NCBI GenBank assembly: GCA_910583835.1
Contig: CAJTYM010000010.1
Coordinates: forward strand, 1 to 64,000
Source of the DNA: an uncultured Lachnospiraceae bacterium
GTDB lineage: Bacteria; Bacillota; Clostridia; Lachnospirales; Lachnospiraceae
Direction of reading: 5' to 3'
Length of the DNA stretch: 64,000 nucleotides
The notes beneath the pieces are model-generated. The model searched no databases and was not told where the DNA came from. It saw only the letters and a list, made by a program, of their open reading frames with translations. Positions 1 to 8,671 of the stretch are shown here, one piece after another. How positions within the stretch are numbered: position 1 is the first letter of the stretch; every line of letters starts with the position of its first letter. A program made the translations under genes and the position numbers.

Positions 1-111
1 TGTTTGGAAAAGGCTTATTTGAGCCATGGATGGCGAATATAAGCCGGTTGCGAAAGCATACATGTTTGTTCAAGGAATGCTTAGAAATTCTTCTGACTGT
101 AACATGTGTAA

Positions 112-207
112 AGGTATCGGCACGCGCCGCTTCGCGTCACCTGCCAGTTTGTCGGAGCGCATTTTAAGAAATGCTTCGCATTTGCCCTCCTCCTGTAGCG
201 TTTGTGC
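112..207 (-). ncRNA. Structured RNA element, copy 1 (unclassified)
   Basis: Read on the minus strand, this is a close relative of the element at 32369-32463. It has two predicted hairpins. The first pairs 190-183 with 161-154 (GGAGGGCA with TGCGCTCC, one G-G mismatch). The second spans 145-119 and pairs GGCA/TGCC, GTG/CGC and CGC/GCG around a GAA loop. The shared pattern begins with GCACAAA and ends near GCCGATACC. One base pair of the first stem differs between copies as G-C here and A-T in copy 2, which supports a paired structure. The 3' part (GGCAGGTGACGC...GCCGATACC) loosely recalls the end of c-di-GMP-I riboswitches, but their GACGCAAAGC core is absent in the right place. The class is unknown. 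Confidence 0.5.
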
Positions 208-242
208 TTATTTGTGCAAATTGTCAGTCGATAGCTAAAAAA

Positions 243-274
243 TTATCTTTTGCCCCCCGAATCCTATAAGATAA
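243..274 (-). terminator. Possible weak terminator after rpmB
   Basis: On the minus strand a 7-bp stem (TTATCTT/AAGATAA) with a large loop is followed by TTTTTT. It lies about 55 bp past the rpmB stop. The stem is AT-rich and the loop long, so this is a weak candidate. Confidence 0.35.
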
Positions 275-329
275 AAAAAGAGCAGCGCATTGAATACCAA
301 TGAACTGCCCTGATCCATTTCGATACGAA

Positions 330-521
330 CTAAGCTCTTTCTACTTTTCCGCTTCTCAAGCAAGAAGTACAAACATACATCCTCTTAGCGTTATCGCTTC
401 CATTTACTTTGCACCTTACGGATTTGATGTTAGCTCTCCACATTTTATTCGTCTTTTTATGTGAATGGCTGACATTTTTTCCAAAATGTGCGCCTTTTCC
501 ACAAATACTGCATTTTGCCAT
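330..521 (-). CDS. rpmB: 50S ribosomal protein L28
   Basis: A 63-residue L28, a component of the large ribosomal subunit. It begins MAKCSICGKG and contains the typical VSHSHKKTNK and RRMYVC-like stretch (here KRMYVCTSC). Two CxxC pairs (C4/C7 and C51/C54) mark it as the zinc-binding C+ form. The open frame extends 15 codons upstream, but AGGAGG lies 7 nt before the ATG at 521, so that start is chosen over the adjacent ATG at 524. The gene is monocistronic, with its own promoter at 576-604, and is divergent from the Asp23-like gene. Confidence 0.95.
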   Translation of the reverse strand: MAKCSICGKGAHFGKNVSHSHKKTNKMWRANIKSVRCKVNGSDNAKRMYVCTSCLRSGKVERA

Positions 522-575
522 CATTGCACCTCCTTGCACCTTACTAAGCCTAAACCACAGGCTCACAACATGAAT

Positions 576-604
576 ATTCTACCAGAAAGATTGTCAGATT
601 GCAA
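576..604 (-). promoter_or_regulatory. Sigma-A type promoter of rpmB
   Basis: On the minus strand TTGCAA (604-599) is separated by 17 nt from TAGAAT (581-576), preceded by TGG that resembles an extended -10. It lies about 55 bp before the rpmB start. Confidence 0.6.
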
Positions 605-671
605 GCAAAAAATGATTTTTTTGCAAAAAAGAAAATATATGTTTCTTTTTTGGGAAAAACAGGGTATAATA

Positions 672-724
672 TGACCTAAGGAGGGACCAAATGACCTGAG
701 GGGGGACCCAACGTAGTTGGGGAG
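672..724 (+). repeat. 53-bp direct repeat, copy 1
   Basis: This is identical, base for base, to 808-860, a period of 136 bp. It contains GACCTAAGG, GACCTGAGG and a small hairpin CCCAAC-GTA-GTTGGG. Confidence 0.9.
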
Positions 725-807
725 AGTCCTGAGGTCACCCATCGGTACCAAAGAAGTAAGGCAGTGGGAGGATGCCTTAGGTCTCCTGGAACAGCCAAAA
801 AAGTAAT

Positions 808-860
808 TGACCTAAGGAGGGACCAAATGACCTGAGGGGGGACCCAACGTAGTTGGGGAG
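808..860 (+). repeat. 53-bp direct repeat, copy 2
   Basis: This is the second identical copy of 672-724. A diverged partial third copy follows at about 869-900, where the hairpin reads CCCAGC-GTA-GCTGGG. The paired change (A-T to G-C) keeps the stem intact. Confidence 0.9.
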
Positions 861-1021
861 GATTTAACATGAGGAGGGACCCAGCGTAGCTGGGAGGAGA
901 CCTGATGTTGTGTCCTGAGGTCTTCCACCGTTGCCAATGAAATAAGTTAAAATTGGAAACTGCTTTAAGTCTCTTATCAGAGAATATATTTGATTAACCG
1001 GAAAATTATGGAGGTTACAGT

Positions 1022-1378
1022 ATGAAAGGACAGTTAGTAACACAATATGGAAAAGTGTTGATTGATACAGATGTAATTGCAATTTATGCCGGTTCCGTTG
1101 CCGTGGAGTGTTTCGGCATTGTAGGAATGGCTGCCGTAAATGTCAAGGATGGCTTAGTCAGGCTTCTGAAACGCGATTATCTGAATCATGGAATCAATGT
1201 CAGCCTCAAGGATAATAAGATTCGTTTAGATTTTCATGTGATTGTATCCTATGGCGTAAGTATTTCCACTGTTTCTGATAACTTAATCAGTACGGTGAAA
1301 TACCAGGTAGAAGAATTTACCGGTATAAAAATCGAAAAAATCAACATCTTCGTTGAAGGTGTGAGAGTGATTGATTAA
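1022..1378 (+). CDS. Asp23/Gls24 family envelope stress protein
   Basis: A 118-residue Asp23/Gls24-family protein (YloU-like). Family members are small cytoplasmic or membrane-associated proteins linked to envelope homeostasis; the exact role is not settled. The sequence has the family pattern of an N-terminal GKVLIDTDVI, a central GIVGMAAVNVKDG and a C-terminal VNIFVEGVRV-like end (here INIFVEGVRV). The ATG at 1022 follows GGAGGTTACAGT. It overlaps the ribosome binding site of fakA, and the pairing yloU-yloV(fakA)-recG is widespread in Firmicutes. It is preceded by an unusually long repeat-bearing leader. Confidence 0.85.
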   Translation: MKGQLVTQYGKVLIDTDVIAIYAGSVAVECFGIVGMAAVNVKDGLVRLLKRDYLNHGINVSLKDNKIRLDFHVIVSYGVSISTVSDNLISTVKYQVEEFTGIKIEKINIFVEGVRVID

Positions 1379-1391
1379 GGAGGACGTAAAA

Positions 1392-3092
1392 GTGGCGATA
1401 ACTACAATCGATGCCCCCATGCTTTCCAAAATGTTTTTGGCGGGTGCAAAAAATCTGGAAGCAAAAAAAGAATGGATTAACGAATTGAACGTATTTCCGG
1501 TGCCGGATGGCGATACAGGAACCAATATGACCATGACAATCATGTCGGCGGCAGCAGAGGTGAGCAACCTCGGTGCAGACCCAGCTATGGCAGACCTTGC
1601 AAAGGCAATTTCTTCCGGCTCCTTAAGAGGCGCAAGGGGAAATTCAGGCGTTATCTTGTCCCAGCTGTTTCGTGGATTTACCCGGGAAATCAGCAAATAT
1701 CAAGAATTAGACACTATTGTTTTGAGCGAGGCATTGCAAAAAGCTGTCGAGACTGCTTACAAGGCTGTCATGAAACCCAAAGAGGGAACAATCCTTACTG
1801 TAGCGAAAGGCGCGGCGGACAAGGCAATGGAAATGATTGGCGAGACGGAAGATATGGCCGTGTTCTTAGATGAAGTAATCAAACATGCGGAGCATGTGCT
1901 GAGCAAGACCCCGGAGATGCTGCCGGTATTAAAACAGGCAGGCGTTGTGGACTCCGGCGGACAAGGGCTTGTCACGGTATTGAAAGGCGCTTATGACGCC
2001 CTGATGGGCAAAGAGATTGACTATACGATAGAAGGTACGGCCACTGGCGGTACAGTTAAGATATCACAACAGGCAGAGCAGGATATTAAATTTGGGTATT
2101 GTACGGAATTTATCATTGTATTGAACCAGCCGTTGACCGAAAATGAAGAATTTGAGTTCAAAGCATTCTTAGATTCGATTGGCGATTCGATTGTAGTGGT
2201 GGCAGACGATGAGATTACAAAAGTCCATGTACATACCAATGATCCTGGACTTGCCATTCAGCGTGCGTTGACTTTCGGCTCGCTGAGTAAAATCAAAATC
2301 GACAACATGCGTGAAGAACATCAGGAAAAGCTTATCAAGGATGCACAGAAAGTAGCCGCTGAACAGAAAGCGGAAAATGACAAACGCCGTTCCCTGCAGG
2401 ACAGTAAGGCGGAGAAAGAACAGAAGCCCAAAAAGGACATGGGATTTGTCTCCGTCTCCATCGGCGAGGGCATCAACGAAATCTTTAAGGGACTGGGCGC
2501 CGACTATATCATTGCCGGCGGTCAGACCATGAATCCCAGCACGGAAGATGTGCTGAATGCCATTGAAGAAGTAAATGCGGATAACATCTTTATCCTGCCG
2601 AATAATAAAAATATCATCCTGGCGGCAAACCAGGCGGCGTCTTTGATTGAAGAGAAGAATGTTTATGTCATTCCTACCAAGACTATTCCTCAGGGAATTA
2701 CAGCGCTGATAAACTTTATGCCTGACAGCACGGCGAAAGAGAATGCGCAGCGCATGACAGAAGAACTTTCCAATGTCAGCAGCGGTCAGGTAACTTATGC
2801 CGTACGTGACACTTTGATTGACGATAAATCTATCAAACAGGGCGACTACATGGGCATTGGTGATAGCGGCATCCTCTCTGTAGGAAAAGATATGGAAGCA
2901 GTCACCAAGGAGATGGTGGCGCAGATGGCAGACGAAGATTCTGCAATTATCAGCGTCTACTACGGCGAAGAGGTAGAGGAAGCCACAGCGCAGAAATTAG
3001 GCGCAGAACTTGAGGAACAGTATCCCGATTGTGAAGTGGAGGTTCATTATGGCGGCCAGCCGATTTATTACTATGTTATCTCTGTCGAATAA
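1392..3092 (+). CDS. fakA: Fatty acid kinase catalytic subunit FakA (DAK2/DegV-like)
   Basis: A 566-residue FakA/YloV protein. With a FakB lipid carrier it phosphorylates exogenous fatty acids at the membrane. The N-terminal DhaL/DAK2 kinase domain shows the metal-binding PDGDTGTN motif (residues 38-45) and the GARGNSGV loop (about 80-87). A middle domain and a C-terminal DegV-like domain follow, giving the family's usual length of about 550. The frame is open from a TTG at 1371, but the GTG at 1392 lies 8 nt after AGGAGG and is the better start. The gene follows the Asp23-like gene by 13 nt, so translation is probably coupled. Confidence 0.9.
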   Translation: MAITTIDAPMLSKMFLAGAKNLEAKKEWINELNVFPVPDGDTGTNMTMTIMSAAAEVSNLGADPAMADLAKAISSGSLRGARGNSGVILSQLFRGFTREISKYQELDTIVLSEALQKAVETAYKAVMKPKEGTILTVAKGAADKAMEMIGETEDMAVFLDEVIKHAEHVLSKTPEMLPVLKQAGVVDSGGQGLVTVLKGAYDALMGKEIDYTIEGTATGGTVKISQQAEQDIKFGYCTEFIIVLNQPLTENEEFEFKAFLDSIGDSIVVVADDEITKVHVHTNDPGLAIQRALTFGSLSKIKIDNMREEHQEKLIKDAQKVAAEQKAENDKRRSLQDSKAEKEQKPKKDMGFVSVSIGEGINEIFKGLGADYIIAGGQTMNPSTEDVLNAIEEVNADNIFILPNNKNIILAANQAASLIEEKNVYVIPTKTIPQGITALINFMPDSTAKENAQRMTEELSNVSSGQVTYAVRDTLIDDKSIKQGDYMGIGDSGILSVGKDMEAVTKEMVAQMADEDSAIISVYYGEEVEEATAQKLGAELEEQYPDCEVEVHYGGQPIYYYVISVE

Positions 3093-3099
3093 CGGCAAT

Positions 3100-3126
3100 T
3101 TCAGCTATCCTGCGAAGATAGCTGAA
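3100..3126 (+). terminator. Hairpin between fakA and recG
   Basis: A perfect 10-bp inverted repeat (TTCAGCTATC/GATAGCTGAA, 7-nt loop) lies just after the fakA stop. No clear T-tract follows, so it may be an attenuator or a processing site rather than a full terminator. Confidence 0.4.
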
Positions 3127-3169
3127 TAGCATGTAACTTTTAAGTCATTAACAAAAAAGGAGCAGTCCC

Positions 3170-5320
3170 ATGGAACGAACATCCAGTATCGGAACATTAA
3201 AAGGGATTGGCGCAAAAACGGAACAGTTATTCCATAATCTGGGAGTATACACCATCGGTGATATACTCCTTCATTATCCCAAAGATTATGACAGGCTGCC
3301 CACGATTACGCCTCTTGTAGAACTTCCAGCGCTTTTTGGCAGCCAGGCATCTGCGCAGGAAGCGGCGATGGAAACAGCGCAAGATTATAACAGCAGAGAA
3401 CGGCAGCAGCCGGAGGTTACAGCGGCAGTTGCGGCAAGAATTGATAAGACACCGTTTGTACGTGCCACAAGAAATATGCAGGTGACAACCCTGGCATTGC
3501 TGGAAGGGAATGTCAAGGCAGAACTGGTCTGGTTCCGTATGCCTTATCTGAGGAATACCCTCAAAGTAGGGGGATGGTTTGTATTCCTGGGAAAAGTGAC
3601 GCGCAAGGGCACAATTCTTCATATGGAACAGCCCCAGATTTTTAGCCCGGAGAAATACCAGTACATGCAGGACTGCCTGTGGCCAAGCTATCCCTTGACT
3701 GCCGGGCTCAAAAAAAACAAGCTTTCCCAAACAATCCGCCAGGTTCTGGAGGAATTGGACCTGTCTGTGGATTACCTTCCTGAGGAAATCAGGGCAAAGC
3801 ATGGGCTAGCCGAATACAACTATGCCCTTTCCAATATTCATTTCCCAGAAAATGAAACCGCCTTGGCCCAGGCAAGGAAACGGTTGGTTTTTGATGAATT
3901 TTTCCAATTTATCTTGGCTGCCGGGATGCAGAAAGAGCAGATGGAAGAGGTGTGGAACACGTTTACGTTTCTGCCGTTAGAAGACGAAACGTTGTGGGCA
4001 GACCAGGTGATGGAGCAATTGCCCTATCGCTTGACCAATGCGCAGAAACGGACGCTTGCAGAAATTCGCCGGGATTTGCGGGGAAAAAAGGTCATGCAGC
4101 GCCTGGTGCAGGGCGATGTGGGGTCTGGCAAGACGATTATCGCCTTTCTTGCCATGCTGGATACGGCGCAGGCAGGCTACCAGTCCGCATTGATGGCGCC
4201 GACAGAAGTGCTTGCCATGCAGCACTATCAGAATTTTACGGAAATGTGCGATTCTTTCGGGCTGCGCATTCCGCTGATCCTTCTGACCGGCTCATTGACG
4301 GCAAAAGAAAAACGCCGTGCCTATGAGCGGATGCAGCTTTATCCCAATGCCATGGTAATTGGCACCCATGCGCTGATTCAGGAACGCGCCGTATATGACA
4401 ACCTGGCGCTCGTCATCACCGATGAACAGCACCGGTTTGGCGTCAAGCAGCGGGAATCGCTATTTCTCAAAGGAGGACAGCCGCATGTGCTGGTGATGAG
4501 CGCAACGCCGATTCCGCGGACGCTGGCAATTATCTTATATGGAGATCTTGATATCTCCGTGATTGATGAGGTTCCCGCAAAGCGGCTGCCCATCAAAAGC
4601 TGCGTGGTGGGGAAGAAGTCTCGGAGCGCTTCTTATGAATTCCTGCGCAAAGAGATTGCCAAAGGCCATCAGGCGTATATCATCTGCCCTCTGGTGGAGG
4701 AGAGCGAGGGGCTGGAGGCGGAAAATGTCACAGAGTATGCGGAAAAACTGAAACAGCATCTGCCCGCAGATATCGTCATCGAGTGCCTGCACGGCAAAAT
4801 GAAATCCGGCAGGAAGAACCTGATTATGGAACAGTTTGCGCACAATGAGATTCAGGTACTGGTGTCTACGACAGTCATTGAGGTGGGAGTCAACGTGCCC
4901 AATGCCACAGTGATGATGATTGAAGACGCCCAGCGTTTCGGGCTTGCCCAACTCCACCAGCTGAGAGGAAGGGTGGGGAGGGGCAGTGAGCAGTCCTACT
5001 GTATCATGGTCAACACCACAGACAGCGAGAAAGCCCAAAAACGATTGGAAATTTTAAATAAATCAAATGATGGATTCTTTATTGCGGGAGAAGATTTAAA
5101 ATTGCGGGGACCGGGAGATTTCTTCGGCATCCGCCAGAGCGGCCTGTTAGAATTCCGTCTGGGCGATATTTACCAAAATGCAGATTTGCTCAAAGAGGCT
5201 TCTGAGGAGGCAAATTTATTGCTGCAGGAGGACCGCAGGCTCGAATGGCCAGAGCACGCAAAAATCCGCGCGGAACTTGGCTATTATCTTGACAGGCAGT
5301 CAGAAACCGTAAACCTCTAA
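3170..5320 (+). CDS. recG: ATP-dependent DNA helicase RecG
   Basis: RecG remodels stalled forks and Holliday junctions in recombination and repair. The protein has 716 residues: an N-terminal wedge domain, then a superfamily 2 helicase core with Walker A GDVGSGKT near residue 315, the DExH-type TDEQHRFG near 417, and a C-terminal helicase domain with a GRVGRG motif VI. It is longer than the usual 680-690 residues. The extra length appears to be an Ala/Gln/Glu-rich insert at roughly residues 50-80 of the wedge region. The ATG follows AAGGAGCAGTCCC. The fakA-recG order is conserved in Firmicutes. Confidence 0.97.
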   Translation: MERTSSIGTLKGIGAKTEQLFHNLGVYTIGDILLHYPKDYDRLPTITPLVELPALFGSQASAQEAAMETAQDYNSRERQQPEVTAAVAARIDKTPFVRATRNMQVTTLALLEGNVKAELVWFRMPYLRNTLKVGGWFVFLGKVTRKGTILHMEQPQIFSPEKYQYMQDCLWPSYPLTAGLKKNKLSQTIRQVLEELDLSVDYLPEEIRAKHGLAEYNYALSNIHFPENETALAQARKRLVFDEFFQFILAAGMQKEQMEEVWNTFTFLPLEDETLWADQVMEQLPYRLTNAQKRTLAEIRRDLRGKKVMQRLVQGDVGSGKTIIAFLAMLDTAQAGYQSALMAPTEVLAMQHYQNFTEMCDSFGLRIPLILLTGSLTAKEKRRAYERMQLYPNAMVIGTHALIQERAVYDNLALVITDEQHRFGVKQRESLFLKGGQPHVLVMSATPIPRTLAIILYGDLDISVIDEVPAKRLPIKSCVVGKKSRSASYEFLRKEIAKGHQAYIICPLVEESEGLEAENVTEYAEKLKQHLPADIVIECLHGKMKSGRKNLIMEQFAHNEIQVLVSTTVIEVGVNVPNATVMMIEDAQRFGLAQLHQLRGRVGRGSEQSYCIMVNTTDSEKAQKRLEILNKSNDGFFIAGEDLKLRGPGDFFGIRQSGLLEFRLGDIYQNADLLKEASEEANLLLQEDRRLEWPEHAKIRAELGYYLDRQSETVNL

Positions 5321-5389
5321 TACCATTCAGCATCTGCAGCATAGAACTTTGCGATTGGCGCGTGCAGAATTGTTTATTTTCTCTACATA

Positions 5390-5421
5390 AAAGGGAGATG
5401 CCATCTTAGACATCTCCCTTT
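5390..5421. terminator. Bidirectional terminator between recG and the spore protein gene
   Basis: An 11-bp perfect inverted repeat (AAAGGGAGATG/CATCTCCCTTT, 10-nt loop) lies between the converging recG and SASP genes. Short T stretches follow on both strands. Confidence 0.75.
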
Positions 5422-5458
5422 CCTTAGGCGGGTTCGCCCATGTTGCTGCAGTCCGTGC

Positions 5459-5662
5459 TTACTTGCCTGCCATCTGCCTCTCCTGGGCTTCGATCATTTT
5501 CTTCACCATATAGCCACCTACAGAACCATTCTGTCTGGAGGTTAAATCTCCGTTATAACCATTTTTCAAAGGAACTCCAATTTCGTTTGCTACTTCAAAC
5601 TTGAACTTATCCAATGCACTTTTTGCCTCTGTAACTACTGCCCTGTTAGATGAATTTGACAT
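5459..5662 (-). CDS. Alpha/beta-type small acid-soluble spore protein
   Basis: A 67-residue DNA-binding SASP that coats and protects spore DNA. The family features are visible: an N-terminal Asn/Ser-rich start, a KFEVANEIGV segment that corresponds to the germination protease cleavage site, and a C-terminal LTSRQNGSVGGYMVKKMI-type helix. The start follows GGAGGGAAACGAT. Such genes are transcribed in the forespore by SigG; I could not identify a convincing SigG promoter upstream. The gene marks the organism as a spore former. Confidence 0.95.
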   Translation of the reverse strand: MSNSSNRAVVTEAKSALDKFKFEVANEIGVPLKNGYNGDLTSRQNGSVGGYMVKKMIEAQERQMAGK

Positions 5663-5819
5663 ATCGTTTCCCTCCTGTTGTCTTTGGTATCACGCACAAT
5701 GCCCATTTGGCACATGTGCGTGCCTGTCTTGCAGCCGTTTGCCGGCTACAGTGATATTATATGCAGTGGCAGAGGGATTAGACATGCAGTTCTTGCCGCT
5801 TTTGACAAATTTAGGAAAT

Positions 5820-7565
5820 TCAATCTGCAACCAGCGTCAGGCCGCTGATATCAGGGGAAGCAACCAGCGAATAATTGGTGTAGTAAACCACGAATCCTGG
5901 TTTGCTGCCGTTTGGCTTTTTGACATTTTTCTTCTCCAGATAGTCAATTTCCACCTTGTCGTTTTCGCGGCCTTTGGAATAATAGGCAGCCAGGCGTCCG
6001 GCTTCCTCATAGACGCGGTCAGGAAGTTCCTCCCCATTTGCCTTTACAAGGACATGGGAGCCGGGAATCCCTTTGGCATGGAACCACCAGTCGTTTCCGG
6101 AGGCAAATTTAAATGTCAGCTCGTCATTCTGAAAATTATTCTTTCCTATATATATATGAAATCCATCCGTAGAGAGATAGTGGAACGGTTTGCTTTTGAT
6201 TTTTACTTTCTTGCCCAGATGCTTTTTCTTGATATAGCCAAATTGCGTAAGTTCTTCCTTAATCTGCGTCAGATCCTCCTCGGATACAGCAATGTCCAAA
6301 GAGGTGGAGATGGATTCCAGATGTTCCATTTCTTCCTTTGTCTCTTTGATTAAGTCTGTCAGCGCCTCGTATGTGCGTTTGAGTTTATTGTAACGGTCAA
6401 AATATTTCTGCGCATTTTCCTGTGGCGTCAGCTGGGCATCCAGGGGAATCGTGATATCTTCATTGGTATAGTAATTTCGTGCAGTCAGGCTTTTTGCCCC
6501 TTCTTCGAGCCCATAGCCATAGGTGTTGATGAGTTCGCCGTATACTTTGTATTTCTCGCGTTTTTCGGTATCTTTTAACTGTTTTAGCTGCAAATCATAT
6601 TTTTTGCGGCTGCGCTCTAAAACAGTGCTTACCACTTTGCGCAAATCTACGGATTTCTGGCGGATGCGCGTGTAGATGTTCTTATCTCTGTAAAACGTTT
6701 CCAATACCGTGGAAATATCAGGATAACTGATATTGTCCCAATCTTCATACTGTGTCAGGGCAACAGCGGCAAATTCTACTGGCTCCTTGCCTTTTTTGAT
6801 GATGTTGGGAGTAAACCTGCCCTCACGGACATCCTCTGCCAGCCAGGAAAAATGATGGTAGAGATGCAGCCGCTCCTCCGCTGACAGCGCTGCTGCGGGC
6901 CGGTCAGCGTCCAGACCTGCGCGATGGCAGAGTTCTGAGGCAATCACCGGGCTGATTCCGGTATATGTCGTATAGATGCATTTTGCTAAATTCTGCGGCT
7001 TGGCAAAAACTTTATCCATGAATTCCTTTTCGGAAGTTTCCAAAGGGTTATATTTTTCCTGTGTTTCCGGGATGAAATACATCCTGCCCGGCAGGACTTC
7101 ACGAACGGAACTGACCTGGGCGGGAATGTGTTTGATGCTGTCGATAATTTTGCCTTCGGCATCACAGAAGATAATGTTGCTGTGCTTGCCCATGATTTCC
7201 ACAATCAGCTGTTTCCGGCAGAGGTCTCCGAGTTCATTTAAATGTTCAATTTCAAAGTTGATGATACGTTCCATATGCGGCTGCCATATTTTGGTAATCC
7301 TGCCGTTGGCAATGTGTTTCCTCAGCAGCATACAGAAATTGGGCGCAGTCATGGGGCTGGGCTTATTTTCTCTCGTGAGGTAAATCAGCGGCAGGGAAGC
7401 GCTGGCAGATAGCAGCAGGCGCACCTGCCCCTGATTCCCCTTGAGGGTCAGCAGTAACTCATCGCTCTCCGGCTGGGCAATCTTACTGATTCTTCCGTTT
7501 AATATGTTCTCATTTAATTCTTTCACAAGATTTGCAATTACAATTCCATCAAAAGCCATAGCCAT
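5820..7565 (-). CDS. rqcH: Rqc2 homolog RqcH (NFACT protein)
   Basis: A 581-residue NFACT protein, often labelled fibronectin-binding protein FbpA. RqcH binds obstructed 50S subunits with peptidyl-tRNA and recruits Ala-tRNA to add C-terminal Ala tails. It starts with the family signature FDGIVIANLVKEL; the NFACT-N domain is followed by a central coiled coil (about 290-430) and a C-terminal NFACT-R domain containing DWWFHAKGIPGSHV. The position of the functional Asp-Arg pair appears to be Glu99-Arg100. Two in-frame ATGs (7565 and 7559) share one GGAG; the second matches the family start MAFDG better. Divergent from yicC. Confidence 0.92.
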   Translation of the reverse strand: MAMAFDGIVIANLVKELNENILNGRISKIAQPESDELLLTLKGNQGQVRLLLSASASLPLIYLTRENKPSPMTAPNFCMLLRKHIANGRITKIWQPHMERIINFEIEHLNELGDLCRKQLIVEIMGKHSNIIFCDAEGKIIDSIKHIPAQVSSVREVLPGRMYFIPETQEKYNPLETSEKEFMDKVFAKPQNLAKCIYTTYTGISPVIASELCHRAGLDADRPAAALSAEERLHLYHHFSWLAEDVREGRFTPNIIKKGKEPVEFAAVALTQYEDWDNISYPDISTVLETFYRDKNIYTRIRQKSVDLRKVVSTVLERSRKKYDLQLKQLKDTEKREKYKVYGELINTYGYGLEEGAKSLTARNYYTNEDITIPLDAQLTPQENAQKYFDRYNKLKRTYEALTDLIKETKEEMEHLESISTSLDIAVSEEDLTQIKEELTQFGYIKKKHLGKKVKIKSKPFHYLSTDGFHIYIGKNNFQNDELTFKFASGNDWWFHAKGIPGSHVLVKANGEELPDRVYEEAGRLAAYYSKGRENDKVEIDYLEKKNVKKPNGSKPGFVVYYTNYSLVASPDISGLTLVAD

Positions 7566-7640
7566 TTATCTCCTTTAAGTATCATTCATAAGTTATAGTA
7601 TATACCAACTTCCCTGAATAGAAAACCATAAAAAGAAAAT

Positions 7641-7669
7641 TTGACTATTTCTGGAAACTGTTTTATAAT
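7641..7669 (+). promoter_or_regulatory. Sigma-A promoter of the yicC-gmk-rpoZ-rimO block
   Basis: TTGACT (7641-7646) and a perfect TATAAT (7664-7669) are separated by 17 nt. This places the start of transcription near 7676, about 70 nt before the yicC start codon. The -35 overlaps a spurious in-frame TTG start codon, which argues against the longer reading frame. Confidence 0.85.
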
Positions 7670-7745
7670 ACATTTATCTATACCTTGGGAACGCATTATT
7701 TTAAAATTTGCCCAAGAGTATGCATACGAAAGTGGGATGTTATCG

Positions 7746-8624
7746 ATGATAAAGAGCATGACTGGTTTTGGACGCTGTGAAATTGCCAATGAATCACGCA
7801 AAGTTGTTGTGGAGATGAAGTCGGTGAACCACCGTTACCTGGATGTAGCCATCAAGATGCCGAAGAAACTGAACGTTTTTGAGAGTCCGGTGCGCAGCCT
7901 GATGAAAGAATATGCACAGCGTGGGAAGATTGATATTTATATCAACTATGAAGATTGTACGGAGAACCAGGTACAGTTAAAATACAATGAATCGCTTGCC
8001 GGGGAATATCTCAAATATATGCTTCAGATGGCAAAGCAGCTTGACCTGCCTTTCGATCTGACAGCACAGTCCCTTGCCAGATACCCTGAAATCTTTACGA
8101 TGGAAGCCCAGGAACTGGACGAGAAAGAATGGTGGCAGTTACTGGAACAGGCAATCCGCGGGGCGGCAGAGAAATTTGTAGAATCCAGGATTCGCGAAGG
8201 TATTCAGCTTCGCGATGATTTATTAAAGAAACTGGATATTATGACCGGGTATGTGGAACAGATTGAGGAACGTTCCCCGGAAATTATCGCAGAATACCGC
8301 AAGAAGCTTACTGATAAGATACAGGAACTTCTCGCAGATACCCAGGTGGATGAAGCCAGGCTGATGACAGAAGTTACGATATTTGCAGATAAGATATGCA
8401 CGGACGAAGAGACGGTCCGTTTAAAGAGCCATATCAGCAGCATGAAAGATACATTGCTGCAGGGCGACAATATCGGCAGAAAGCTTGATTTTATCGCACA
8501 GGAGATGAACCGTGAGGCAAATACCATATTGTCCAAAGCAAATGATATGGCAGTCTCCGATATCGCGATTGATCTGAAGACGGATATTGAGAAGGTGCGG
8601 GAACAGATTCAGAATATTGAATAA
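7746..8624 (+). CDS. YicC/YloC family endoribonuclease
   Basis: A 292-residue YicC-family protein. Family members are endoribonucleases implicated in mRNA and small RNA turnover. The sequence begins MIKSMTGFGR, the family hallmark, and ends with the conserved DIAIDLKTDIEKVREQIQNIE-type tail; the C-terminal part has the expected REANTILSKAND signature. The frame is open from a TTG at 7641, but that codon lies inside the promoter, so the ATG at 7746 is chosen even though its ribosome binding site (GTGGGA) is poor. It is the first gene of a plus-strand block with gmk and rpoZ, a conserved arrangement. Confidence 0.93.
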   Translation: MIKSMTGFGRCEIANESRKVVVEMKSVNHRYLDVAIKMPKKLNVFESPVRSLMKEYAQRGKIDIYINYEDCTENQVQLKYNESLAGEYLKYMLQMAKQLDLPFDLTAQSLARYPEIFTMEAQELDEKEWWQLLEQAIRGAAEKFVESRIREGIQLRDDLLKKLDIMTGYVEQIEERSPEIIAEYRKKLTDKIQELLADTQVDEARLMTEVTIFADKICTDEETVRLKSHISSMKDTLLQGDNIGRKLDFIAQEMNREANTILSKANDMAVSDIAIDLKTDIEKVREQIQNIE

Positions 8625-8671
8625 AGAAAGGGTAACCTTTTCGTCAAATGCACAGTAAAGGAAGCGCACAA

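Larger units (their letters stand above)
1..329. other. Left-edge region without a supported gene
   Basis: No gene is supported here. Short open frames exist on both strands but lack ribosome binding sites, and a plus-strand frame open from the window edge to about 176 has no recognisable product. The region holds the minus-strand structured element at 112-207 and, at 243-274, a minus-strand AT-rich inverted repeat (TTATCTT/AAGATAA) followed by six Ts that could end rpmB transcription. If the structured element is a leader, the gene it serves lies to the left of the window. Confidence 0.5.
522..1021. other. 500-bp intergenic region with repeat array
   Basis: There is no supported gene between the divergent rpmB and Asp23-like genes. 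The left part holds the rpmB promoter. From 665 a TATAAT (665-670, weak -35) could start a plus-strand transcript with a leader of about 345 nt, which would carry the 53-bp repeats and the GACCTNAGG motif array. Open frames on both strands across the repeats are low-complexity and lack start signals. Confidence 0.6.

Noticed and set aside
112..207. c-di-GMP-I riboswitch
   Set aside because: The 3' end looks similar, but the GACGCAAAGC core and the tetraloop-receptor arrangement are not in the expected order; kept as unclassified.
26..238. Plus-strand 70-codon frame across the first structured element
   Set aside because: No ribosome binding site, no recognisable product, and it covers an element conserved on the other strand.
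672..860. CRISPR-like repeats
   Set aside because: Only two full copies with a 136-bp period and a 53-bp unit; there are no regular spacers and no cas genes.
3227..3802. 191-codon minus-strand frame in recG
   Set aside because: It is a shadow of the recG coding sequence.
5601..6353. 250-codon plus-strand frame
   Set aside because: It lies antisense to rqcH, whose product is clearly recognisable.
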